In this document: piece by piece, positions 1-7,570 of the stretch
Layout: the number at the start of each line of letters is the position of its first letter
How positions within the stretch are numbered: position 1 is the first letter of the stretch
Assembly: GCA_934168355.1 (NCBI GenBank)
Contig: CAKPNI010000041.1
Span: 1 to 9,631, forward strand
Direction of reading: 5' to 3'
Source: an uncultured Clostridia bacterium
GTDB taxonomy: Bacteria; Bacillota; Clostridia; TANB77; CAG-508
Length of the DNA stretch: 9,631 bases
Position numbers and translations under genes: made by a program
Notes under the pieces: generated by a model
Database searches by the model: none
Seen by the model: the letters and a program-made list of their open reading frames with translations, nothing else
Told to the model about the DNA's origin: nothing

Positions 1-14
1 TATCTGTTTTTTAT

Positions 15-91
15 GATTATAGCATATTTTTTTATTTTGTGTAAGTCTTTTTTGAAAATTTATTAATTAAAAATACAGCTTGTAATTTGTA
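15..91. repeat. Left copy of 77-bp terminal direct repeat
   Basis: Bases 15-91 are identical to 9555-9631, in the same orientation and offset by 9540. The match begins exactly at 15 (base 14 is T, base 9554 is A). At the right it is cut off by the window end, so its true length is unknown. It is AT-rich and noncoding, with no convincing reading frame or promoter. It could be a long target duplication, a dispersed intergenic repeat, or the sign of a circular, tandem or mis-assembled molecule. Confidence 0.95.
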
Positions 92-111
92 TTTAATTAA
101 TTATCAATTAT

Positions 112-140
112 AATCTCAAAAAAGTGTCAAATTTGAGATT
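112..140. repeat. Small palindrome, left copy
   Basis: A perfect 9-bp inverted repeat (AATCTCAAA / TTTGAGATT) encloses an 11-nt centre containing GTGTC. Bases 113-140 recur identically at 9531-9558. Here the palindrome lies 21 nt after the 77-bp repeat; at the right end it precedes that repeat and overlaps it by 4 nt. The TCAAATTTGA half is itself self-complementary. It resembles a transposon end or a repetitive extragenic palindrome. It is not a terminator, because no T-run follows directly. Confidence 0.85.
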
Positions 141-247
141 TTATATTTTTTTAGGCAATAGTTTAAACAAATATTTTTTTAGTTTTGTCATTCAAAATGC
201 CTCTCAAATTTCTCTATCCCCATTTCTGCCTATATTTTTATTTATTA
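141..247. other. AT-rich noncoding stretch, nothing recognised
   Basis: This stretch lies between the palindrome and the phased promoter repeats. I see no start codon with a ribosome binding site on either strand, no RNA gene and no strong hairpin. The only structure is a weak, distant pair (TAGGCA near 153 and TGCCTA near 227). It could be degraded intergenic or mobile-element sequence. Confidence 0.5.
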
Positions 248-302
248 TTACATTTATATTACATAAATATTACATTTTCTTTACATTTTTGTGACATTTT
301 TC
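248..302 (+). promoter_or_regulatory. Five 11-bp phased TTACAT-type repeats upstream of a promoter
   Basis: Five head-to-tail 11-bp units start at 248, 259, 270, 281 and 292. The first four begin TTACAT and the fifth begins TGACAT, so the ACA triplet recurs at 250, 261, 272, 283 and 294. The array ends exactly where the -35 box starts (303). Direct repeats with an 11-bp period are typical of sites bound by OmpR/PhoB-type response regulators; the Bacillus PhoP box is TTAACA-like hexamers about 5 nt apart. Such a regulator acting here is an inference, and T-tracts at helical period could also bend DNA or act as an UP element. Confidence 0.65.
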
Positions 303-315
303 TTGACAAATGTCA
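292..315. promoter_or_regulatory. 8-bp dyad over the -35 box, candidate operator
   Basis: TGACATTT (292-299) and AAATGTCA (308-315) are perfect inverted repeats separated by 8 nt. The spacer and the first base of the right arm contain the TTGACA -35 box. A repressor dimer bound here would block RNA polymerase. The left arm is also the fifth unit of the phased array, so one protein or two competing proteins could use the overlap. I cannot name the regulator. Confidence 0.5.
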
Positions 316-331
316 TATTTATACTTATAAT
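303..331 (+). promoter_or_regulatory. Perfect sigma-A promoter of the small membrane-protein gene
   Basis: The -35 box TTGACA (303-308) and -10 box TATAAT (326-331) are both full consensus with the ideal 17-nt spacer. Transcription should start near 338, giving a leader of about 60 nt before the ATG at 400. So strong a promoter directly behind phased repeats and over a dyad suggests control mainly by repression or modulation. Confidence 0.85.
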
Positions 332-399
332 TATAGTATAGGACATTTTTTTACTAAAGTTTAGTTTTTAATTTACGCAAGAATAAGGAGATGATTATT

Positions 400-567
400 A
401 TGGATACACAAGAAAACATTTATCCAAAAACTGATTGTGTTGCTTTAGCAGTCAGAAAAGAACATAGATTGATGGTAATAAATAAAGTAAAGAAAACAAC
501 TATAAGAATTTCTTTAAAAACTTTATTTTATGCTATATTCATAACAGTAGTTAATATTTTTGTTTAA
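400..567 (+). CDS. Small putative single-pass membrane protein, 55 aa
   Basis: The ATG at 400 is preceded by AAGGAG (385-390) at 9-nt spacing and by a full-consensus promoter; the frame runs 55 codons to TAA at 565-567. Residues 1-36 are polar and basic, with one cysteine (Cys13) in a C-V-A-L-A-V-R-K stretch followed by several Lys/Arg. Residues about 37-55 are hydrophobic (LFYAIFITVV), consistent with a C-terminal membrane helix, N-terminus inside. The gene stands alone, ahead of a hairpin and terminator. I do not recognise a named family; from memory the C-x-A-L-x-V-x-K pattern resembles short uncharacterised clostridial proteins. A type I toxin-like peptide is possible, but the layout (charged start, hydrophobic end) differs from Fst/TxpA toxins, and I see no strong antisense promoter. 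That it is a real gene is well supported; its function is unknown. Confidence 0.75.
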   Translation: MDTQENIYPKTDCVALAVRKEHRLMVINKVKKTTIRISLKTLFYAIFITVVNIFV

Positions 568-577
568 TATATATTGT

Positions 578-611
578 CTATAAGCCGAACGCAGTAGTGT
601 TTGTTTTATAG
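578..611 (+). ncRNA. Structured 3' UTR hairpin (15-bp stem)
   Basis: Bases 578-592 pair with 597-611 around the 4-nt loop AGTA. The stem has 11 Watson-Crick pairs, three G-U wobbles and one mismatch (C585/T604). The wobbles pair only in RNA from the plus strand, so this is structure in the small gene's transcript. It starts 10 nt after the stop codon and abuts the terminator hairpin at 612. It could protect the 3' end, base-pair with another RNA, or be a processed small RNA. I match it to no known RNA family. Confidence 0.6.
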
Positions 612-645
612 GAAGGTCATATTTAAAATGGCCTTCTCTTTTTTT
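612..645 (+). terminator. Intrinsic terminator of the small gene
   Basis: A 9-bp stem (612-620 with 628-636, one wobble), a 7-nt loop and a downstream T-rich run (637-645) make a standard rho-independent terminator on the plus strand. No U-tract follows on the other strand, so it serves only the rightward transcript. Confidence 0.85.
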
Positions 646-651
646 GTATTT

Positions 652-681
652 AAAAGAGGAGATTATAATATCTCCCCTTTT
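652..681 (-). terminator. Terminator of the surface-protein operon
   Basis: AAAAGGGGAGA and TCTCCTCTTTT (minus strand; 671-681 and 652-662) form an 11-bp stem with one wobble and an 8-nt loop, 13 nt past the stop of the giant gene. The stem ends in only four Us, so termination may be moderate. It could also work for plus-strand transcripts escaping the terminator at 612-645; the two units converge here. Confidence 0.7.
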
Positions 682-694
682 ATTAATTAGATTT

Positions 695-3600
695 CTAATT
701 GTTTGTAGTATATTCAATTTCTATTTTAGCATCTGGTGCAAATGTGCTTAAATCTACATATGTTTTTCCAGTTATTGTTTTTAAATGTTTACTTACATCA
801 GTAATTTCTACATTATTAACTTTTATTTTTACTGTATCTTTTGATTTAATGTCAGTTAATTCTATCATTCCATTAGCTGAAAGTATATCTTTTCCTCCAT
901 CACCAGAAACATCTTTTCCAATTTCTTTAAATGCATTTATTATACTATCATAACCATCTGTTGTCTTTATATAGTTTGATTCAACTGATGGTATAATTTT
1001 TGTCATTATATCAGTATTTCCCGGATTTTCGCTTGCATTATTTACTATTGCTATTGAATATATTGTTGGCTTTGCAGAACTTCCTTTTAACGCATTTGCT
1101 TTTTCAGTAACTCTGCTTAATGTTTCGTGTCCTGTATTATATAAGCAGTCGCTTTGGCCACAGCCTCCATAATAACTATCATCTGTCTTGTTAAATACCC
1201 CATCGCTTAGAACTATTACAATGTTTTTATTATCAGGTTTTGCTTCTGCCATTTCTTCTATCAATGATTTTGCTTTTACAAGACCATCGGCAATACGAGT
1301 TCCTCCATATGCATACAATCCATCTACACGTTCCTTTAATTTCTTGGCATCATTATGATTTGTTACATAATTTTTTCTAGATACAGATAGATAATTCGCA
1401 TTGTCATAATTATTATTCCAACTACTAAATGTAACAATTCCTATTTGTCCGCCAGAAGTAAAATCAACTCCATCTATCAATTTCTTTGCAGCAGCTTTTG
1501 AATTTGATAACCTTTTTCCTTCCATACTTCCCGAAACATCCATTACTAATACAATATTACTATTTGTAGTTGTAATTACTTCTGAATTCTTAGTTACTTT
1601 AACTTCTTTTTCTACTGAATATTCATCAGGGTCTTTAGAAGGTGTATTTTCATCTTCGTCTGTCTTGTATGTTGCGGTATTTGTTATTTTAGAACCTGCT
1701 TTTCCTGTTACTCTTACTGTAAATTCAATTGTTGTACTTGCATTTGCTGCAAGTGTTATATCTTTTGATAATCCCCTTTCTGATTCTAATTGATTTAACT
1801 CTGCATCATTTAAGTTTGTTCCTGTTCTTAATAAAGTTGTTCCTTCAGGTACTGTATCTTTTACAGTTGTAGTTCCTGATAGTTTACCTTTATTTTTAAC
1901 ATCAATAATATATTTTATTGTATCACCATATTCGGCAACATCTTTATGTTTATTTACGTCAGCCTTTGTTATAGTACTTGATTTTGTCACTTCAAATTCC
2001 GGTTTTCCTGCTATTGTCTTAACATTTACAGAACTTTCTTCTGACTCTATCAAGTTACCACTACGATTTTTTGCCTTTGCTGTTGCTGTATTCATTATAG
2101 TTTTCGAAGTTGTGCTAAAGTCTTCTCTTACAGGCTCATATTTTGCATTTATTGTTTTAGTTTCTCCTGGTTGTAAAGTTCCTATATTTTTATCAGCTTC
2201 ATTTATTTGTAGATTTCCTATATTGTTTGTCATTGAATCTGTAATTCTTGCATCTGATAAAACTGTATTTCCTGTATTTGTTACTATTATTCTGTAATCA
2301 ATTTTGTCATTTTCTTTAACTTCTGTTCCATTTGGTGTAGTTGTCTTAGAGTCGTTTACAAATTGTTGTTTTACGATACTTATTCCGTCTATTGCTTTTG
2401 CTACAACTTTTTCGGTATCTTCTGCTTCAACTGTTTTATTACTTTCGTTGCTATCTTTATAATTTCCTGTTGCTTTTGCAGTATTTACAATTTCTTTTCC
2501 TGCAAGATTTGTATCTTCTGCTTTTACCTTATAATAAACTATAAATTCTTTTCTTGCACTATTTGTTCCCTTTGCTCCTAATTCATCAATTTTTCCTACT
2601 AGATTTGTAAGTGATTCATTATCGTCTACTCCATCTGGTAATAAACTAATTAATCTATCATCAGTTACTCTAACATTTGTTAATTTTACATTTGATGTAT
2701 TTTCAACTGTAATTTTATAACCCAATACATCTCCTGTTTTTACTTCTGGTATATTTTCAGTATTTTGCGTTTTTCCATTAACACTTACTATTGTTTTTGT
2801 AACTTTCATTGATGGTAATCTGTTTATAATTTCTAAACCATTGTATTCTACAATATATCCATCTGGAATGTTTGCTTCTTTTACAGAATATGTTATTTCA
2901 TCTGCATTTTCATCATATACAGGTACTGTTACTTCCTGTTTCCAGCCGTTTTTCTTATTCAATTTTTGATTTGGTATTTCTGTATTTACTACTTCATTTT
3001 TAGCTATTCCAATTATTTCAGCTTCTATTTCTTGATGTTCTTCTTTGTTGTCGTCCCAAGTTTTTGTTATATTTATTGTTTTTGTATCTGTTGGCTTTTT
3101 GAATTCATTTGTTACAGTTGCTGTATGATTGTTCCTTATTGTAGGTTGAACAATCTCTCCTTTAATCTCATAGAAGTTTGGCACATTATTTTCTGTAACT
3201 ATATAAGATATTTCTTCTCCATCTTCATTGTAAATTGGTTGATTTTTTATTGTTTTTGTCCATTCATTTCCGTTTTCTCCAGTCAATTTATGATTTTTTC
3301 CATTTAGTTGTAAAACAATGCTATTTGGACGTTTTCCAGATTTGTTTCCATTGTCTTCCCATACTTTTTTCAATGTAATATCTTTTTTGTTGTCAGCTGG
3401 TAACTCAAACTTATTAGTAAATTCTACTTTTACATTACCATTTGAATCCTTTGTCTTACTTATTCCGTTTTCCTTTAATTTATAGAATTCAGATGTAAAT
3501 GTTTCTTGTGCTGTGTAATCAATCTCATTACCATTTTCATCATATCTTGGTAAGCCCGTAAATGATTCTGCACTTTGTTCTGTTTTTGTTTTATCAACAG

Positions 3601-6600
3601 TCATTGTAGTTGTTGTTGTCGTATCTTTTCCATATTTTACCAAAGTAAATATAATTGTTTCTGGTCTTCTTTGTGCTTTTTTATCATTATCTTCCCATTT
3701 TTTAATTACCTCTACTTTAATTTTTTCATCTGGAACTTTAAATTTATTTGTAATAGTTGCAGTGTCATTATTTTCCTTTGATGGTTGCTCTATACTTTTT
3801 AATTCATAGAATTTATTAATTTCTTGTTCACTAACTTCATATTCAATTCTATTTCCACTATTATCATAATTTCTTACTCTAACTTCTGTTTGCCAACCTT
3901 GACCCTCTGCTACACCTACATTATAAGTGTTTCCACCACCTGTAACTGTTGTCATAATACTATTTGGACGTTTTGTTTTTTGAGCTTCTGTATCATCCCA
4001 ATTTTTAACAATTTTGATTTTTCTAGTATTATCTTCTGGCAATTCAAATTTATTGGTTACTGTTAAATCATTTAGATTGTCATCAACATTTGTGTAGAAG
4101 ATTGAACCAGTTTCTTTTTCTATTGCAGAATAATCGATTAATTCTCCATTTGGTGTATATTTTGCAACTTTTATTGTTTTCTTCCATGTATTATCATCAA
4201 CTTTGTTTGCTTCTTCTGTTAATGTTTCATTAAATCCTTGTATTCCGTGAGTTCCACTTACAGTAAATACAACTGATTGTGGACGTTTTCCTGCTTTGTT
4301 ACTTTCATCGTCCCATTTTTTAATCAATGTAATTTTTGTTTCTTTTTCTTCATAAGGAATACCAAATGTATTTACAAAATTAAATTCTATATTATGTTCA
4401 TCTTTTTTCACTTCTGTTTGTGTTGATGTATAGAACTCTAATCCTGTTCTGCTTTCTGTAACTGTATATTTGATTTCATCTGCATTTTTATCATATTTTG
4501 GCAAATTACTTTCTGTTACACTTGCATTGTCTTCATTGCCTAATGTTAATTCTTTGTTTAATTTTTTTCCGTCACTTATTGTAAAGTTTATACTTTCTGG
4601 TCTATGAGCTTCTTGAATATCATTATCTACCCAAGTTTTATTAATTTTTATTGATATTGTCTCATTTGAACCTACAAATTTGTTTGTTACTTTTAGACCT
4701 TTTTCAGTCTTTTCATAGAATTTTGGTACGTTGTTTTCAGATGCTGTGTATACAATTTTTTCACCATTTTCATTGTATTTTGGCATTTCTACTGAACTTA
4801 CCCAAGTATTTACGTCATCTTCTTTTTTGTTATCTGCTGATAATGTTACATCTTCTGATTTATCATTTCCTGAAACTGTTAAAGTTATTTTTTCTGGACG
4901 TTTACCAGCTTTATTTCCATCATCTTTCCAAACTTTTGTAACACTTACATTAGCTTTATTGTCTTCTGGAATTTTAAAGCTATTTTTTACATTTACTATA
5001 TTATTTCCAAGATTATCTTTTTCTGTATTTGAAATATTAGATTTATAGAATTCATTTAGTCCTGTTTCTTCTATTCCATATGGTATTTCTTTACCATTTT
5101 CATCATATTTGTCTAAATTTGTAAATTCAACATTTTGAGCTTTATCAGTTATTTTTGCTGAATCTACTTCTTGTGTCATGTCTGTTTTCTGACCATATTT
5201 TAATAATGTAAATGTTATTTTTTTAGGTCTTCTTTTTGCTTGAATCTCATTATCATCCCATGTTTTATTAACTGTTAATGATACTTTTATTTTTTCTGCT
5301 TCATTTGTTACTTCATTTGTTGAATTCTCTCCTATGTATGCAGTATTTTTTATTTCTGCTTTTTCTTCACTTAAGAATTTAACTCTTACTTTGAAGCTTA
5401 ATTTTGCTGTATCTTTACCTACTGGAACAGCTATACTTATTCCTTTTTCTAAGTCATTTTGTGTATATTTTGTTTCTTTATCATTTACTTTAATAGATGA
5501 ATTTACAAATTCTACATATTCTGAAATTGGGTCTTTTACAAGTGTTTCTCCTTCTATGCTTCCAGAATTTGAAAGTAAAATTGTATAATTAATTATATCA
5601 TTTTCTTTTACTTCTTTTTCTGGTGTATTTATTTTCTCACCAGTAATATTTACAGTATCAACTACTTCTGGGTCTGTTGGTTTTTCTTCGTCACCAATTA
5701 AAGCAATGTTTTTGATTTCTCCATCAATTTTATTTATTTTTATTGTAAATACAACTTTTGCCTCACCTTGTGCTGGCACTTCTATATCTTCTATTCCATT
5801 TATTAAATCTTGTGCTGTTTTATCATTAGATATAACATCATCATTTTTTAATATTGAAACATTTCCTACCATTTCGGCTTTGTTATCTGCTAAAATTTCT
5901 TGTAAATCTTTATCTTTTATAGTTGTTGTTCCATCAACTTCTCCTGTATTTTTTACAGATATAGTATAATTTACTTTATCTCCAATTTTAGCAATTTTTT
6001 CGTCTTTACCTTCTATTTCTGCACTTTTTGATGCTTCTATAATAGCTGTTTTTACATCTTCTGATGGTGTATTTCCATTTGTTAAAGCTACATTTGAAAT
6101 AGTTCCTGTTATATCTTCATTTACTTTAACTTTGAATTTTAATTCAACTGTATTTCCAGCTGAAATATCAACATACCATTTTAAGCCTACAACTGTATCA
6201 TTTTCTCTTATAACATTTGCATTATCAGATGCTGTATTTTCTACATATGTTGTATTTTCTGGTATATTATCAGATACTTCTATACTTTTTAAGTCTTCAT
6301 CTGAATTATTTTTTACTATAAGAGTATATTCTATTTCTTCACCTTTAGCTACTAAATTTGAGCCTGTTTTTGTTGCTGCCTTTTTCTCTATTGTTATTTT
6401 TGATTTTTCTCCATCAATTTTTGCTGATGCAGACTGAATTTCAAAATCCATTGGATTCCAAGCAACATTTCTGTCATCTGTTACTTTTACAAGGTTTCCT
6501 TCTGTAACTCTTGTAATTGTTGAACCTTGAATTGTATCTACATCTGATGAAGCTACTTCTGTATTATCTGAAGTTGTTCCATTTTCGACATTTGCTCTAT

Positions 6601-6955
6601 CAGTATTTTCCCCATCATTTGTAGTTACATTTGTATTTCTATTTTGTCTTTGTTGGTTGTTATTTGTGTTATTTCCTTGACCATCATTATTTGTACTGTT
6701 CGCTTGATTATTATTATTTTGTTCTTGTTCATTTTTATCAGATGTATCTGAAGAATTAGCCTGATTATTTTCCTTGCTTTCTTCATTTGGTTGTTCTGTT
6801 GTATCAGAATTTGAACTATTTTCTGATGCAATTTCAGCAGCATCTGTGCTTCCATTGTCTTTTAAGAAAATAACTGTACCTGCAACAGCAAATATGCCTA
6901 GAATAACCACTATTGCGATTGCTATTGCACTTTTTTTGTTCAGTTTTTCCAACAT
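695..6955 (-). CDS. Giant membrane-tethered adhesin-like protein: DUF11, Cna_B repeats, C-terminal vWA (2086 aa)
   Basis: The ATG at 6955 has a strong AAGGGGGA ribosome site 16 nt after the sortase stop. A basic N-terminus precedes one hydrophobic segment (residues about 10-31) with no clear signal-peptidase site, so it is probably an uncleaved anchor. An Asn/Gln/Ser/Glu-rich linker (about 36-145) follows. Then come three DUF11-like (TIGR01451-type) beta domains (about 183-297, 310-422, 434-552). Eight Cna_B-like domains follow, with the K-x-W-x-D tryptophans at 566, 676, 775, 881, 986, 1087, 1199 and 1300. Three more DUF11-like domains lie at about 1382-1518, 1523-1645 and 1651-1796. A von Willebrand A domain (about 1798-2013) keeps a full metal-binding site: DVSGS at 1806-1810, Thr1886, Asp1918. 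Cna_B domains in this family usually carry Lys-Asn isopeptide bonds; the Lys near each tryptophan and the closing N-K-F-type asparagines fit. No LPxTG signal follows the vWA domain. Likely role (inferred): a long stalk presenting vWA for adhesion. Confidence 0.9.
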   Translation of the reverse strand: MLEKLNKKSAIAIAIVVILGIFAVAGTVIFLKDNGSTDAAEIASENSSNSDTTEQPNEESKENNQANSSDTSDKNEQEQNNNNQANSTNNDGQGNNTNNNQQRQNRNTNVTTNDGENTDRANVENGTTSDNTEVASSDVDTIQGSTITRVTEGNLVKVTDDRNVAWNPMDFEIQSASAKIDGEKSKITIEKKAATKTGSNLVAKGEEIEYTLIVKNNSDEDLKSIEVSDNIPENTTYVENTASDNANVIRENDTVVGLKWYVDISAGNTVELKFKVKVNEDITGTISNVALTNGNTPSEDVKTAIIEASKSAEIEGKDEKIAKIGDKVNYTISVKNTGEVDGTTTIKDKDLQEILADNKAEMVGNVSILKNDDVISNDKTAQDLINGIEDIEVPAQGEAKVVFTIKINKIDGEIKNIALIGDEEKPTDPEVVDTVNITGEKINTPEKEVKENDIINYTILLSNSGSIEGETLVKDPISEYVEFVNSSIKVNDKETKYTQNDLEKGISIAVPVGKDTAKLSFKVRVKFLSEEKAEIKNTAYIGENSTNEVTNEAEKIKVSLTVNKTWDDNEIQAKRRPKKITFTLLKYGQKTDMTQEVDSAKITDKAQNVEFTNLDKYDENGKEIPYGIEETGLNEFYKSNISNTEKDNLGNNIVNVKNSFKIPEDNKANVSVTKVWKDDGNKAGKRPEKITLTVSGNDKSEDVTLSADNKKEDDVNTWVSSVEMPKYNENGEKIVYTASENNVPKFYEKTEKGLKVTNKFVGSNETISIKINKTWVDNDIQEAHRPESINFTISDGKKLNKELTLGNEDNASVTESNLPKYDKNADEIKYTVTESRTGLEFYTSTQTEVKKDEHNIEFNFVNTFGIPYEEKETKITLIKKWDDESNKAGKRPQSVVFTVSGTHGIQGFNETLTEEANKVDDNTWKKTIKVAKYTPNGELIDYSAIEKETGSIFYTNVDDNLNDLTVTNKFELPEDNTRKIKIVKNWDDTEAQKTKRPNSIMTTVTGGGNTYNVGVAEGQGWQTEVRVRNYDNSGNRIEYEVSEQEINKFYELKSIEQPSKENNDTATITNKFKVPDEKIKVEVIKKWEDNDKKAQRRPETIIFTLVKYGKDTTTTTTMTVDKTKTEQSAESFTGLPRYDENGNEIDYTAQETFTSEFYKLKENGISKTKDSNGNVKVEFTNKFELPADNKKDITLKKVWEDNGNKSGKRPNSIVLQLNGKNHKLTGENGNEWTKTIKNQPIYNEDGEEISYIVTENNVPNFYEIKGEIVQPTIRNNHTATVTNEFKKPTDTKTINITKTWDDNKEEHQEIEAEIIGIAKNEVVNTEIPNQKLNKKNGWKQEVTVPVYDENADEITYSVKEANIPDGYIVEYNGLEIINRLPSMKVTKTIVSVNGKTQNTENIPEVKTGDVLGYKITVENTSNVKLTNVRVTDDRLISLLPDGVDDNESLTNLVGKIDELGAKGTNSARKEFIVYYKVKAEDTNLAGKEIVNTAKATGNYKDSNESNKTVEAEDTEKVVAKAIDGISIVKQQFVNDSKTTTPNGTEVKENDKIDYRIIVTNTGNTVLSDARITDSMTNNIGNLQINEADKNIGTLQPGETKTINAKYEPVREDFSTTSKTIMNTATAKAKNRSGNLIESEESSVNVKTIAGKPEFEVTKSSTITKADVNKHKDVAEYGDTIKYIIDVKNKGKLSGTTTVKDTVPEGTTLLRTGTNLNDAELNQLESERGLSKDITLAANASTTIEFTVRVTGKAGSKITNTATYKTDEDENTPSKDPDEYSVEKEVKVTKNSEVITTTNSNIVLVMDVSGSMEGKRLSNSKAAAKKLIDGVDFTSGGQIGIVTFSSWNNNYDNANYLSVSRKNYVTNHNDAKKLKERVDGLYAYGGTRIADGLVKAKSLIEEMAEAKPDNKNIVIVLSDGVFNKTDDSYYGGCGQSDCLYNTGHETLSRVTEKANALKGSSAKPTIYSIAIVNNASENPGNTDIMTKIIPSVESNYIKTTDGYDSIINAFKEIGKDVSGDGGKDILSANGMIELTDIKSKDTVKIKVNNVEITDVSKHLKTITGKTYVDLSTFAPDAKIEIEYTTNN

Positions 6956-6961
6956 TTTATT

Positions 6962-6969
6962 TCCCCCTT
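6962..6969 (-). promoter_or_regulatory. Strong ribosome binding site of the giant gene
   Basis: On the minus strand, AAGGGGGA lies 6 nt before the ATG at 6955 and just after the sortase stop codon (6972-6974). It is stronger than the site in front of the sortase, which fits high structural-protein and low enzyme output from one mRNA. It fixes the start at MLEKLNKK. Confidence 0.75.
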
Positions 6970-6971
6970 AC

Positions 6972-7568
6972 TTAATTAATTTGTTTTGCTTTTAATATAA
7001 GCCTTTCTTTATTACCATTTGTACAAGTTATTAATGTTACCTCTCTTACAGATTTATCTTCTGTTTGCAAAACACTAACATCATTTGGATTTGTCGTAAA
7101 TTTTTGATAAATTTGATATTTAATTGTTTGCTTTGTTAAATCTGTTAATTCAACTGCATCTCCAATTTCTAATTTCTTTGTTTTGCCAAACATTGTTCCA
7201 TCATAGTTGTTATGCCCTGCAATTGACAAATTTCCAAAATCATTCACATTTCCTCCCCAGTACCTTACAATTGCAAATTTCATAGGCTTTTTCGTTTCTT
7301 CTGGGTTTGATGTTTCTATTGATACAATAGGATATTCTATATTTATTTTTGGAATTTTTACTGTTCCAATAACATCATATCCATCCATTTGTATTTTAGT
7401 TTTTTCCGTATTTTCATCAGAATTTATTTGAGAAAATACCTCTAATGTTTCTTTATTTTTTACTTCATTTACCTGTCTTCCACCATATTTTTTGATAATA
7501 AATATTAGTAGAACAACTGCAATAATGCTTAATATTATAAATATAATTTGATATATTTTTTGTTTCAT
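6972..7568 (-). CDS. Sortase, probably class D-like (198 aa)
   Basis: This is a membrane-bound cysteine transpeptidase that cuts LPxTG-type signals and joins the protein to the cell wall or to another subunit. An N-terminal membrane helix spans about residues 6-25, leaving the catalytic domain outside. The sortase core is complete: G-x-V-K-I-P-K-I-N-I near 68-77, catalytic His119 in S-I-A-G-H, Cys182 in T-L-I-T-C, and Arg189 in K-E-R-L-I-L. The length is normal for a class C/D-size enzyme. There is no C-terminal second membrane helix, which argues against a class C pilus polymerase; the class D label is from motif impression only. The gene starts 2 nt after the upstream stop and has only a weak AG-rich ribosome site, so translation is probably coupled. 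The adjacent LPITG protein is its obvious substrate. Confidence 0.93.
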   Translation of the reverse strand: MKQKIYQIIFIILSIIAVVLLIFIIKKYGGRQVNEVKNKETLEVFSQINSDENTEKTKIQMDGYDVIGTVKIPKINIEYPIVSIETSNPEETKKPMKFAIVRYWGGNVNDFGNLSIAGHNNYDGTMFGKTKKLEIGDAVELTDLTKQTIKYQIYQKFTTNPNDVSVLQTEDKSVREVTLITCTNGNKERLILKAKQIN

Positions 7569-7570
7569 TT

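Noticed and set aside
400..700. Type I toxin-antitoxin unit
   Set aside because: No convincing minus-strand promoter for an antisense RNA was found, and the peptide layout (charged start, hydrophobic end) is unlike known Fst/TxpA-type toxins; kept only as a possibility.
523..717. 64-residue minus-strand reading frame overlapping the small gene and the end of the giant gene
   Set aside because: It is antisense to the hairpins and terminators, has no ribosome binding site, and overlaps two better-supported genes.
695..1560. C-terminal sortase signal on the giant protein
   Set aside because: The end is polar (I-E-Y-T-T-N-N) with no LPxTG-like motif, hydrophobic helix or basic tail.
6625..6855. 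76-residue minus-strand frame inside the N-terminal linker of the giant gene
   Set aside because: It is a low-complexity shadow of the Asn/Gln-rich linker in another frame.
699..6995. Many plus-strand frames of 60-113 residues opposite the giant gene
   Set aside because: They are shadows caused by the giant gene's codon bias. They are rich in Phe/Ser/Cys/Ile, lack ribosome sites and look like no protein family.
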